From: Nocardioides gilvus
GTDB taxonomy: Bacteria; Actinomycetota; Actinomycetes; Propionibacteriales; Nocardioidaceae
Assembly: GCF_003194605.1 (NCBI RefSeq)
Contig: NZ_QHKY01000001.1
Location: 372,001-436,000, forward strand
Length of the DNA: 64,000 nt
Direction of reading: 5' to 3'
Under the pieces are notes generated by a model that saw only the letters and a program-made list of their open reading frames with translations, searched no databases and was not told the DNA's origin. Both the position numbers and the translations under genes were made by a program. Below, in pieces: positions 28,437-40,287 of the stretch (the first letter of the stretch is position 1; every line of letters starts with the position of its first letter).

Positions 28437-29333
28437 TCAGGACACGCGTCGACGTACGACGACGGCTCCGGCAGCGACGAGGACCGCCACGACGACCAAC
28501 GCCGGGACCCACAGCGGCAGACCGTCGTCGGTCGTTGCCGAGGTCGCCTGTACGTCCTCGGGTCCGGACTCGATCTGGTCCGCGGTGGGCAGGCCGGGGT
28601 CGACCTCCACCGACTCTCCCGGTGAGGGGGTCTCGGAGTCCGGTGACGGGCTCGCGCTGGGTCCATCGCTGGGTGCGTCACTGGGCCCATCGCTGGCCTC
28701 GGCGCTCGGTGTCGCGTCCGCCGAGGCCCTCGGGGAGGCAGCCACGCCGCCCCGGTTCGGGCTCGAGGCCGGCGCCTTCGGTTGGCTCTGCCTCGGCGCG
28801 CTGGCCCTGCTCGGGGTCGGCTTCGGTTTCGGGGCCTTCGTCGGCTCCGCCTTCGGGACCCGTGAGCCGGGCACGGTGGCAGGCGGCTGGGAACGACCGC
28901 TGCCCTGGTGCCAGGCCAGCGCCACGTAGCCACCCTCGGGGACCCGCAGTGAGTCGACCCCGCGGGAGGAGTAGACCCAGTTGCCGCCCTTGCCGTCGGC
29001 CCACCAGACACCCCAGTAACGATCAGCCGGAGCGGCCTCGACGCAGGGGTCGGAGGCCGGGGCGCCGTTGACCCGGCAGACAAAGCCCGGCGACTTGGTC
29101 GCCATCGTCAGCGAGTAGCCGGCGTCGGCGAGGATCGCACGCGCCCGTTGTCCTCCGGTCGAGGAGTCACAACCTGCTGTGAGACCTCCACCGAGCTCGG
29201 CGAAGTCGACCACGACGGTGACTCCCCCGCTCCCGGAGCAGGCTGCAGCCTGGGCCGGCGCGGTGGCCAGCCACGGCGTCACCGCCGCGCCCAAAAAGAG
29301 CGCGACGGCGACGAGGAGACGGCGTGACTTCAT
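28437..29333 (-). CDS. Surface-anchored DUF4430-like protein (transcobalamin beta-domain-like)
   Basis: 298 residues. The signal peptide MKSRRLLVAVALFLGAAVTP... ends near AQA-AACS. The mature N-terminal domain (about 30-140) reads VTVVVDFAELGGG, then an ILADAGYSL helix, GFVCRVNGAPA, YWGVWWADGKGGNWVYSS and VPEGGYVALAWH. This strand-helix-strand pattern with Asn-Gly and Trp-rich hairpins resembles DUF4430, the beta domain of transcobalamin and intrinsic factor. Four Cys could form disulfides. A Pro/Ser/Asp-rich linker of about 110 residues follows, then a single C-terminal span (WVPALVVVAVLVAAGAVVV) with RRR, so the domain should stand off the membrane. The family match is by pattern, not by search. 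Overlaps its neighbours. Confidence 0.65.
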   Translation of the reverse strand: MKSRRLLVAVALFLGAAVTPWLATAPAQAAACSGSGGVTVVVDFAELGGGLTAGCDSSTGGQRARAILADAGYSLTMATKSPGFVCRVNGAPASDPCVEAAPADRYWGVWWADGKGGNWVYSSRGVDSLRVPEGGYVALAWHQGSGRSQPPATVPGSRVPKAEPTKAPKPKPTPSRASAPRQSQPKAPASSPNRGGVAASPRASADATPSAEASDGPSDAPSDGPSASPSPDSETPSPGESVEVDPGLPTADQIESGPEDVQATSATTDDGLPLWVPALVVVAVLVAAGAVVVRRRVS

Positions 29334-30943
29334 CGAACCCGGATCCTGGTGGCGCCCTTGCGGGTCTGGTACTGACCTGTGACGCTCACCTTCGCGATGC
29401 CGCGCTTCTTGCCGACCGAGACCTTCTTGGCGAAGACACCCTTCGAGTTGGCCTTGCCGCTCGCCCGCTTCTTGCCGCGCACCTTCACGGTGACCTTCTC
29501 GCCGGCGGCGAGCCCGCGTACGGTGACCTTCCTCTTCGACCCTGCCTTGGCGCTCTTCGCGGCCCTGACCTTGAACTTCTTCTTGCCGAGCACCCGGACG
29601 GTGTCCTTGACCTTGCCGCTGGCGCTGCGGACCGCGACGGCACGCTTGCCGGCCTTGGCCTTGGCCAGCTTGACGGTCAGGGTCTTGCCGGTGCCGATGA
29701 TCGACTTCGTGCCGGCTGCGCCGGTCACGCAAGCACGCTCCCCAGCAGCCAGACCCGTGACGGTGTAGGTGACGGTCCTGCCGGCCTTGGCGAACTTGGC
29801 AGCGGTCACTGCGTCCTTCGCGGTGGCCGCGGGGGCCGCGGCGAGGGCGGGAAGCGCCTGGACTCCGGCGATCACCCACTGCGAGCGGTCGAGCGGGTCG
29901 GCGATGCCGTAGGTGACGCCGTCCGTCCAACCGAGGTCGTCATAGGCAACGGCGCCGGCTTCCTTGCTCAGTTTGCCGTCGCAGCCGCTGACCACCTGGC
30001 GGGCGCGCAGCCAGGTCGCAGCCTTCGCCGCGGCGGTGTCGTGACCGAGCTCCGCGAGCGCCCACCCAGCCAGTCCGGTGGTGTTGGCGTTCGTCCCGTT
30101 GCCGGGGTCGGTGAAGCCGCCGTCGTTGGCCTGCTGGGCCAGCAGCCAGGCGCCTGCCTGGTCGAGGGCCGCCTTGATCTCAGGATCGCCGGCCGCGAGC
30201 GAGGCGAGCTGGATCGCGACGATGGCCGTCGTGTCGGGGCTCTGCTTCGCCGGCTCGGCCGGTGAGGCCGAGTCGCACGACTGAGCCGTGGATGACTTGT
30301 CCGTGTTGAAGTACAGGCGGAAGAAACCGGCGTCGCACTGCTGGTCGAGGAGGTAGTCGGTGACCGCGGCGGCCTTTGTGCTACCGACCTCGGTCAACGC
30401 GCTGGCCGCGAAAGCCTGGCCGATGGAGTTGGCGTAGTCGCCGTAGGCGGAGGCGTCCTGGAGACGGCCGGAGACCGGAGCCTCGGAGAGCACGGTGTCC
30501 TCCACGCGTGAGGTGAGGTCAACGCCGCCGAAGGTTGCCGGATCGCGCTTCTGGTCCACTGCGAGCGCCAGCGCCTTGGCGGAGGAACCGGAGTACACCT
30601 CGCCGTCGGAGCCGGCGTACGAACCGAGGTTCGCGGCGATCGCGTCGGTGATGGCGGAGACCTTCGGCTGATCCTGCTCCACGGCCGAGAGGGCCAGCGC
30701 CAGGTCGATGCTGTTGCCGTAGGACGGCCCCGAGAAGGTCTCACCGTCGTACGAGGAGGCGATCTCGAGCAGGCTGTCGGCGTTGAGCTCGCCGACCAGC
30801 CACTTCGCGGACGCCGCGGCGGGCGCGGGGTCGGAGGGTGCCGCAGAAGGAGTGGCGGCGGTGCCGGGGCCGGTGATGGCCATCGCGCTGAGGGCGACGG
30901 CGGAGCTGGCCAGGACTGCGACGGTGCGACGCAGGGTGTGCAT
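29330..30943 (-). CDS. Secreted alpha/alpha-repeat protein (intrinsic factor/prenyltransferase-like fold)
   Basis: 537 residues. A signal peptide (MHTLRRTVAVLASSAVALSA...) is followed by helix-pair repeats of about 45-55 residues. Examples are AYGDYANSIGQAFAASALTEV, DTTAIVAIQLASLAAGDPEI with LAQQANDGGFTD, and NANTTGLAGWALAELGHDTAAAKAATWL. The QxxDGGF signature is that of squalene-cyclase/prenyltransferase-like alpha6-alpha6 barrels, the fold of the alpha domain of transcobalamin and intrinsic factor. From about 370 to the end come two Lys-rich Ig-like repeats (VRGLAAGEKVTVKVRG), perhaps wall-binding. It has no enzyme motif (no DDTA acid motif). First gene after the cobalamin riboswitch; a role in capturing corrinoids is inferred from that context. 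Confidence 0.7.
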   Translation of the reverse strand: MHTLRRTVAVLASSAVALSAMAITGPGTAATPSAAPSDPAPAAASAKWLVGELNADSLLEIASSYDGETFSGPSYGNSIDLALALSAVEQDQPKVSAITDAIAANLGSYAGSDGEVYSGSSAKALALAVDQKRDPATFGGVDLTSRVEDTVLSEAPVSGRLQDASAYGDYANSIGQAFAASALTEVGSTKAAAVTDYLLDQQCDAGFFRLYFNTDKSSTAQSCDSASPAEPAKQSPDTTAIVAIQLASLAAGDPEIKAALDQAGAWLLAQQANDGGFTDPGNGTNANTTGLAGWALAELGHDTAAAKAATWLRARQVVSGCDGKLSKEAGAVAYDDLGWTDGVTYGIADPLDRSQWVIAGVQALPALAAAPAATAKDAVTAAKFAKAGRTVTYTVTGLAAGERACVTGAAGTKSIIGTGKTLTVKLAKAKAGKRAVAVRSASGKVKDTVRVLGKKKFKVRAAKSAKAGSKRKVTVRGLAAGEKVTVKVRGKKRASGKANSKGVFAKKVSVGKKRGIAKVSVTGQYQTRKGATRIRVR

Positions 30944-30949
30944 GTGGTT

Positions 30950-30974
30950 CCTTCCCGCTGCACCAGCGGGAAGG
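30950..30974 (-). promoter_or_regulatory. Shine-Dalgarno-sequestering hairpin (riboswitch expression platform)
   Basis: On the minus strand CCTTCCCGCTG-GTG-CAGCGGGAAGG, an 11-bp perfect stem. Its 3' arm contains the ribosome site GGGAAGG, 7 bases before ATG 30943. The hairpin would hide the site, as expected for a translational OFF state. Confidence 0.75.
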
Positions 30975-31029
30975 CTCCGACGAGGAGACGAACCCGCTGT
31001 TTTCCACGACAGCGTTCTGTTCGGTACGC

Positions 31030-31156
31030 GTCGTCAAGGGCGTTCCGGCTCACACGGTCGGGACCGTGCCTACGGTTGCGGGTCAGCGCCGGACTTGGAC
31101 CGGCTTTCCCCGTGACGGGCGTTCAAAGGTGTGGCGGCGGTTGCCGCAACCTCTGC
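31030..31156 (-). promoter_or_regulatory. Cobalamin riboswitch
   Basis: On the minus strand the conserved core is present in order: GGGGAAAGCCGGT, then CCAAGTCCGGC closing the P3 stem (31088-31104), GCTGACCCGCAACCGTAGG (31069-31087) as in the family's GCUGACGCGCAGCGGUAAGG, a variable hairpin ACGGTCCCGACCGTG, and a B12 box GAGCCGGAACGCC (31038-31052). It lies about 100 bases upstream of the first gene of the ECF operon. TACAGT at 31162-31157 is a possible -10. The family is recognised with high confidence; outer boundaries are approximate. Confidence 0.9.
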
Positions 31157-31199
31157 ACTGTACCCCTGATTCGGGGCGCCGTTGGCAGCTGCCCACGGC

Positions 31200-31249
31200 G
31201 CAACGTGTGACGATCTGGCCACTCAGGCAACCGGATCGTCACACGTTGC
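31200..31249 (-). terminator. Long inverted repeat after gatB
   Basis: GCAACGTGTGACGATCTGG and its complement with one mismatch: 19-bp stem, 12-base loop, 44 bases past the gatB stop. No T run. It probably ends gatCAB transcripts and isolates the riboswitch promoter behind it. Confidence 0.65.
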
Positions 31250-31292
31250 ACGGGCAGGAAGTGGACGTGGCTCTGGGCAGGGCGGATCTACC

Positions 31293-32800
31293 TCAGGTGA
31301 GCTTCTCGATGATCAGCTCGCGCACCCGGCCGGCGTCGGCCTGGCCGCGCATCTCCTTCATCACCGCACCGATCAGGGCGCCGGCAGCGGCGACCTTGCC
31401 GTCGCGGATCTTGTCGGCGACGTCGGGGTTGGCCTCGATCGCCGCCTCGACCGCTGCGGAAAGCGCACCGTCGTCGGAGACCATGGCCAGACCACGCTTC
31501 TCGATGACCTCGTCCGGGGTGCCCTCGCCGGCGATGATCCCCTCGAAGACCGAACGGGCGAGCTTGTCGTTGATCGTCTTCGCCTCGACGAGCGCCTGCA
31601 CCCGGGCCACGTCGGCGGGGGTGACGCCCAGGGCGCCGATCTCAACGCCGTCCTCGTTGGAGCGACGGGCCAGCTCTCCGAGCCACCACTTGCGGGCGGC
31701 CTGGGGTGCGGCGCCGGCGGCGATCGTCTCCTCGACGAGGCCCAGGGCACCCGCGCCGACGGTGTCGCGCATGTCGAGGTCGCTGAAGCCCCACTCGATC
31801 TGCAGGCGAGCCCGCTTCTCGGTCGGGTTCTCCGGAAGGGTGGCTCGCAACTCCTCGACCCACTCGCGTGACGGGGCGACCGGGACCAGGTCCGGCTCGG
31901 GGAAGTAGCGGTAGTCGTCGGCGTCCGACTTCTCGCGGCCACTGGTGGTGACGCCGGTGTCCTCGTGCCAGTGGCGGGTCTCCTGCAGGATCGAGCCGCC
32001 GCCAGCCAGGATCGCGCCGTGGCGCTGCATCTCGTGGATCACGGCACGTTGGACGCTGCGCAGCGAGTTGACGTTCTTGGTCTCCGTACGGGTGCCGAGC
32101 TTGTCAGCACCCTTCGGAGCCAACGACAGGTTGACGTCGGCGCGGATCGACCCCTGGTCCATGCGGGCATCCGAGACGCCGAGGGCCAGGATCAGCTCGC
32201 GGAGCTGGGCGACGTACGCCTTGGCGATGGCCGGGGCCTTCGCGCCCGCGCCCTGGATCGGCTTGGTGACGATCTCGATCAGCGGGATACCAGCCCGGTT
32301 GTAGTCGACCAACGAGAAGTCGGCGCCATGGATGCGACCGGTGGCGCCGCCGACGTGCAGCGACTTGCCGGTGTCCTCCTCCATGTGGGCGCGCTCGATC
32401 TCCACCCGGAAGACCTCGGGCTCGCCGTCGTCGCCCTCGATGGTGACGTCCATGTAGCCCTCGAAGGCGATCGGCTCGTCGTACTGCGAGGTCTGGAAGT
32501 TCTTCGGCATGTCCGGGTAGAAGTAGTTCTTCCGGGCGAAGCGGCACCACTCAGCGATCTCGCAGTTGAGCGCGAGACCGATCCGGATGGCGGCCTCGAC
32601 CGCCTTGGCGTTGACCACCGGCATCGCGCCGGGAAGCCCCAGGCAGGTCGGGCAGACCTGGCTGTTGGGCTCGCCGCCGAAGACGGCCGGGCAGCCGCAG
32701 AACATCTTGGTGTTGGTGTTCAGCTCGACGTGGACCTCCAGGCCCAGCGCCGGGTCGAACGTCGCCAGGACCTCGTCCAGGCCCATCAGGGTCGCGGCGT

Positions 32801-32804
<4 letters not shown>
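31293..32804 (-). CDS. gatB: Asp-tRNA(Asn)/Glu-tRNA(Gln) amidotransferase subunit B
   Basis: 503 residues. The tRNA-binding and kinase-like subunit of the GatCAB complex that converts misacylated Glu-tRNA(Gln) and Asp-tRNA(Asn) to the correct products. The N-terminal cradle domain has [19 protein letters not shown] and [15 protein letters not shown], giving the zinc-type Cys set (CGC, CPTC) at about residues 35-60. The central [17 protein letters not shown] is strictly conserved. The C-terminal YqeY-like tail ([18 protein letters not shown]) contacts the tRNA elbow. It overlaps gatA by 4 bases and is last in the order gatC-gatA-gatB. Confidence 0.97.
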
Positions 32805-34326
<1,522 letters not shown>

Positions 34327-34330
<4 letters not shown>

Positions 34331-34626
34331 TGCTCGTCCCCCAGAATCCTCGGAACCATGAATCGCTGCTGCTCCGAGGCGGGAGCGGCGGCGAGCGCCT
34401 GCTCGGCAGTGAGGCCGGGGCGTACGACGTCCTCACGGAAGACGTTGGTCAGCGGGAGCGCGTGGGAGGTGGGCGGCACGTCGGCGCTCGTCACCTCACT
34501 CAACGAGGCGACCGACTCCAGGATCACGCTCAGCTGGGGGGCCAGGTGGTCCAGTTCGGCGTCACTGAGGTCGATCCTGGCCAGATCGGCCAGGTGCGCA
34601 ACCTCGTCACGGGTAATTTCAGGCAT
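34327..34626 (-). CDS. gatC: Asp-tRNA(Asn)/Glu-tRNA(Gln) amidotransferase subunit C
   Basis: 99 residues. A small subunit that wraps around GatA and stabilises the complex. Begins [20 protein letters not shown] and ends in a GRxxVVRPG-like [20 protein letters not shown] and FMVPRIL, all family hallmarks. ATG 34626 follows AAAGGATCTCC; a longer frame upstream has no matching sequence. First gene of the gatCAB operon; divergent from the SGNH lipoprotein gene, with about 150 bases between the starts for both promoters. Confidence 0.95.
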
Positions 34627-34776
34627 GGAGATCCTTTGTCGCCGACTCACGGTTGGTGCGGTGCTCCGGTGGCACCTGGTGCTCATCCTATTGACTCCGC
34701 TCAGGGCACCAACTCCGCGGGACCCGCCCGCACCACAGGCTCACCAGCATCAAGGCGCACCAGGAAGAGGAACACG

Positions 34777-35715
34777 ATGGACCACCCCGTACGACGAGGG
34801 CTGAGGCGGAGCTTCGGCGCCGCGCTCCTGGCCCTGACGCTGGCGGGCACGGCGGCCTGTTCGACCCTCGACGACGCGGACCCGGGGTCGTCGTCCGACG
34901 ACGCCACCTCCGCCGTCGAGGACAAGATCGTCACCCCGAAGCGGTACGTGGCGCTGGGTGACTCCTTCACGTCGGCACCGTTCGTCCCTGATTCCTTCAG
35001 CGCGGAAGGGTGCTTCCGCTCGACCGGGAACTATCCCGCCCTGGTGGCCAAGGAGCTGCCGGAGACCGAGGTCGTCGACGTCAGTTGCTCCGGAGCTGAC
35101 ACCACTCACCTGACCGGCCCCCAGAGCACTGCCCTCGGCGGGCAGGTGCCGCCGCAGTTCGAGGCGCTGACGGAGGAGACCGACCTGGTCACCGTCGGTA
35201 TCGGCGGCAACGACTTCGAGGTCTACGGCACGATGACGTCGACCTGTCCCACCCTGGCTGCTGAGGACCAGCGCGGAGCACCGTGCCGCGACGAGATGCG
35301 TCGCGGGGGCAAGGACACCCTGCTCGCCAGCATCGAGCGGACCGGCAAGCGCGTGACGAAGGTCGTCGAGGGGATCCGGGAGCGGAGCCCGGACGCCCGC
35401 ATCCTGCTGGTCAACTATCCGCAGCTGACGCCGACCAAGGGCAGGTGTGAGGCGCTCCCCCTGGCTCGCGGTGACTACGCCTACAGCGTCGAGGTCGGTG
35501 GCCGTCTCGACAGCGTGCTGCGCGACGTGGCGGAGCAGACCGAGGTCGAGCTGGTCGACCTCTGGAGCGCCAGCGAGGGCCACGACATCTGCTCCGACGA
35601 GCCGTGGACCAACGGGTCGCTCACTGACTTCGCCCGGGCGTTGGAGTACCACCCGTTCGCGGAGGGACAGCGGGCCGCGGCCGACCTGGTGTTGGAGACG
35701 CTCGGTCTGTCCTGA
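34777..35715 (+). CDS. SGNH/GDSL-family hydrolase lipoprotein
   Basis: 312 residues. Lipoprotein signal with lipobox AGTAAC (Cys near residue 28), then a short Asp/Ser-rich spacer. The catalytic block I is YVALGDSFTSAP near residue 59 (Ser nucleophile), block III VGIGGNDFEVYG near 148, and block V ...LEYHPFAEGQ near the end (catalytic His). This is the secreted actinobacterial esterase group (related to the Streptomyces SEST esterase). Six Cys in the mature part suggest disulfides. ATG 34777 has GGAAGAGG upstream. It should act on the outer face of the membrane on esters of unknown type. Confidence 0.9.
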   Translation: MDHPVRRGLRRSFGAALLALTLAGTAACSTLDDADPGSSSDDATSAVEDKIVTPKRYVALGDSFTSAPFVPDSFSAEGCFRSTGNYPALVAKELPETEVVDVSCSGADTTHLTGPQSTALGGQVPPQFEALTEETDLVTVGIGGNDFEVYGTMTSTCPTLAAEDQRGAPCRDEMRRGGKDTLLASIERTGKRVTKVVEGIRERSPDARILLVNYPQLTPTKGRCEALPLARGDYAYSVEVGGRLDSVLRDVAEQTEVELVDLWSASEGHDICSDEPWTNGSLTDFARALEYHPFAEGQRAAADLVLETLGLS

Positions 35716-35736
35716 CAGGGCTCTCGTGCGGGTGGT

Positions 35737-36204
35737 TCAGAGTTGCTTCCGCATCTTCACACTGGTCGTTTCGTATCCGGCTGACTCGTACATCGCGCGC
35801 GCGACCGCGTTGAACCCGAACACACTGAGTCCCAACGTGCGCGCACCCTGCGCCCGTGCATGGCCTTCAGCGAGCTGCATCGCTGCTCGCCCATGACCCT
35901 GGCCTCGGCGCTCTGGCTCGACCACGACATCCCAGACCCACCACGAGGTGCCGTCGCCCGAGTTGTCGCGGCCGATCCAGAGATACCCGACGATGTCGTC
36001 CGTGTCGTCGACGAGGTCGAACACAGCGTTGTCAGGGGTGGGAGTACCCGCTGGGAAGGCCCGGTGGAACGCATCACTGGCGTGCTCTTCAGCGGCCCGT
36101 GGCGTCTCCCCTACAGCGATCAGGTCCGCCTTGTACTCGGCCTGGCTCCGTTCCCACCACGAGGGAAACCGTTGTGCGGTGATCGGGACGAGTGTGATCG
36201 GCAT
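35737..36204 (-). CDS. GNAT family N-acetyltransferase
   Basis: 155 residues. The acetyl-CoA binding motif is VVEPERRGQGHGRAAMQLAEGHARAQG (R-G-x-G-x-G/A at about 105-112), preceded by VGYLWIGRD and followed by LGLSVFGFNAVARAMYESAGYET, the usual GNAT C-terminal Tyr region. ATG 36204 (MPITLVPITAQRF) is taken because upstream codons show no conserved sequence. The acceptor is unknown. It stands alone, convergent with the SGNH gene, 21 bases apart. Confidence 0.85.
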   Translation of the reverse strand: MPITLVPITAQRFPSWWERSQAEYKADLIAVGETPRAAEEHASDAFHRAFPAGTPTPDNAVFDLVDDTDDIVGYLWIGRDNSGDGTSWWVWDVVVEPERRGQGHGRAAMQLAEGHARAQGARTLGLSVFGFNAVARAMYESAGYETTSVKMRKQL

Positions 36205-36267
36205 GCGGCCAGTCTGACAGCGGCCCGCGCCTGCCATCCACGGCATCAGCAACACATGCTGGCTGAC

Positions 36268-38466
<2,199 letters not shown>

Positions 38467-38558
38467 TTACTGATGGCCGCACACCCCCTCGACGCTCCGC
38501 TATATGATCTACGAAAAGGGCCGTCCCAGGCGCCCCGTGAGCACTGCCAAAGGACGAC

Positions 38559-40259
38559 ATGACCGACACCCGCCCCTCCAGCACGCCGGCCGAGGGCCCC
38601 ACCACCCTGGACACCCAGGCACCTCCGGGGATCAACCTCACCAAGGCGCTGGTCCTGATCTCGGTGGTCCAGCTGATGCTGGTCCTCGACAGCACGATCA
38701 CCAACATCGCGCTCCCCCACATCTCACGCGACCTGGGGCTCACCCAGGTCACCTTGACGTGGGTGGTCACCAGCTATGCGCTGGCGTTCGGTGGCCTGCT
38801 GATCCTGGGCGGGCGCCTCGGCGACATGCTCGGCCGGCGGCGTACGTTCACCATCGGCCTGCTGATCTTCGGCGTCGCCTCACTCCTCGGTGGTTTCGCC
38901 ACCGAGGGTTGGATGCTCCTGGCAGCCCGTTCCCTCCAGGGCGTCGGGGCCGCGTTGGCCTCCCCGGCCGCACTGGCGCTGGTCACCACCACCTTCCCGG
39001 CTGGTCCGCCGCGCAACAAGGCGATGGGCGTGTACGCCGCCATGTCCGGGATCGGCGCCGCGATGGGCCTGCTCCTGGGTGGTTGGTTGACCGGCATCGA
39101 CTCGCTGCTGGGCTTCGACGTCACGGGGTGGCGTCTGACCTTGTTGATCAACGCGCCGATCGGCTTCATCGGGGCCTTCCTGGCTCCCCGCTGGCTGGCC
39201 GAGTCGGCACGCAACCGCAACCCACTCGACATCCCAGGCGCGCTGACCGCAACGCTCGGCATGTTCTCGCTGGTGTACGGGCTCACCCGGGCGGGCGATG
39301 CCGACGCGGGCTGGACCGCCCCGGAGACCATCTTCTTCCTGGCCGCCGGTGTGCTGCTCCTCGTGGGCTTCATCCTGGTGCAGCGCAAGGTGGCCCAACC
39401 GATGCTGCCGCTGCGGATCGTCATGGACCGCACCCGTGGCACGTCGTTTGCCGCGATGTTCTTCGCCGCCATGGCGATGATGTCGATGTTCTACTTCAAC
39501 GGTCTCTTCGTGCAGCGCATCGTGGGCTACGAGCCCTTCAAGGCCGGCCTCGCCTTCCTGCCCTTCTCGATGTCGGTGATGGTCGGCACGATCGTCGCCG
39601 CCAAGCTGGTCGCCAAGGTCTCGATCCGCTACATCACCGGGGTGGGGACCCTGCTGGCGGCCGGCGCGCTCCTCGGCTTCTCCCGCTACTCGGTCGACGA
39701 CTCCCCCGAGCACGCGGTGTCGCAGTTCCTGGCCAGCCAGAGCGTCGGGGCGGACTCCTTCAACTACATCGCAGACTTCTTCCCCTTCCTGGTCCTGATG
39801 GGCCTGGGGATGGGGCTCACCTTCGTGCCGATGACCCTCACCGCGGTGCACGCGATCCGGGCCGAGGAGGCCGGCGTCGGCTCCAGCGTCCTCAACACCG
39901 TGACCCAGATCGGTGGCGCCTTCGGACTGGGCCTGCTCAGCACCATCTCGTTGCAGTTCGTCAACCGTCGCTCCGACGAGGTCTCCGACTCGGTCCGCGC
40001 CGGTCTGGAGGCGGCCGGGATGAACCCCGATCAGGTGGCTCCCGGGACCGGCACGAGCATGCTCGACCTGGTGCTCTTCCAGGCCACCTTCACCGAGGGC
40101 GCCACGGCGGCCTTCATGGCCGCCGCCGGGATGATGGTGCTGGCTTCGGTGATCATGTTCACCTTCATGCGGATCCAGCCGCACGAGCTGGGTCAGGGCA
40201 AGAAGCGCGGTGGCGCTGTCGACACGGACACGATGGACGGGGCACCGGCCCAGTCCTGA
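38559..40259 (+). CDS. DHA2-type MFS multidrug exporter (EmrB/QacA family)
   Basis: 566 residues with about 14 hydrophobic segments. The first span holds LVLISVVQLMLVLDSTITNIALPHI (motif D1 region with LDxTIVNVALP-like sequence), followed by the loop GRLGDMLGRRRTF (motif A). Motif C-like GxxxGPxxGG is seen in modified form as SGIGAAMGLLLGG. This is a drug:proton antiporter, 14-span family. ATG 38559 follows AAAGGA. A TATGAT box at 38503-38508 could be the -10. It has no regulator next to it, so control is unclear. Confidence 0.92.
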   Translation: MTDTRPSSTPAEGPTTLDTQAPPGINLTKALVLISVVQLMLVLDSTITNIALPHISRDLGLTQVTLTWVVTSYALAFGGLLILGGRLGDMLGRRRTFTIGLLIFGVASLLGGFATEGWMLLAARSLQGVGAALASPAALALVTTTFPAGPPRNKAMGVYAAMSGIGAAMGLLLGGWLTGIDSLLGFDVTGWRLTLLINAPIGFIGAFLAPRWLAESARNRNPLDIPGALTATLGMFSLVYGLTRAGDADAGWTAPETIFFLAAGVLLLVGFILVQRKVAQPMLPLRIVMDRTRGTSFAAMFFAAMAMMSMFYFNGLFVQRIVGYEPFKAGLAFLPFSMSVMVGTIVAAKLVAKVSIRYITGVGTLLAAGALLGFSRYSVDDSPEHAVSQFLASQSVGADSFNYIADFFPFLVLMGLGMGLTFVPMTLTAVHAIRAEEAGVGSSVLNTVTQIGGAFGLGLLSTISLQFVNRRSDEVSDSVRAGLEAAGMNPDQVAPGTGTSMLDLVLFQATFTEGATAAFMAAAGMMVLASVIMFTFMRIQPHELGQGKKRGGAVDTDTMDGAPAQS

Positions 40260-40287
40260 CCTGACCTGCCCCTCCTGCAGACGAGGC

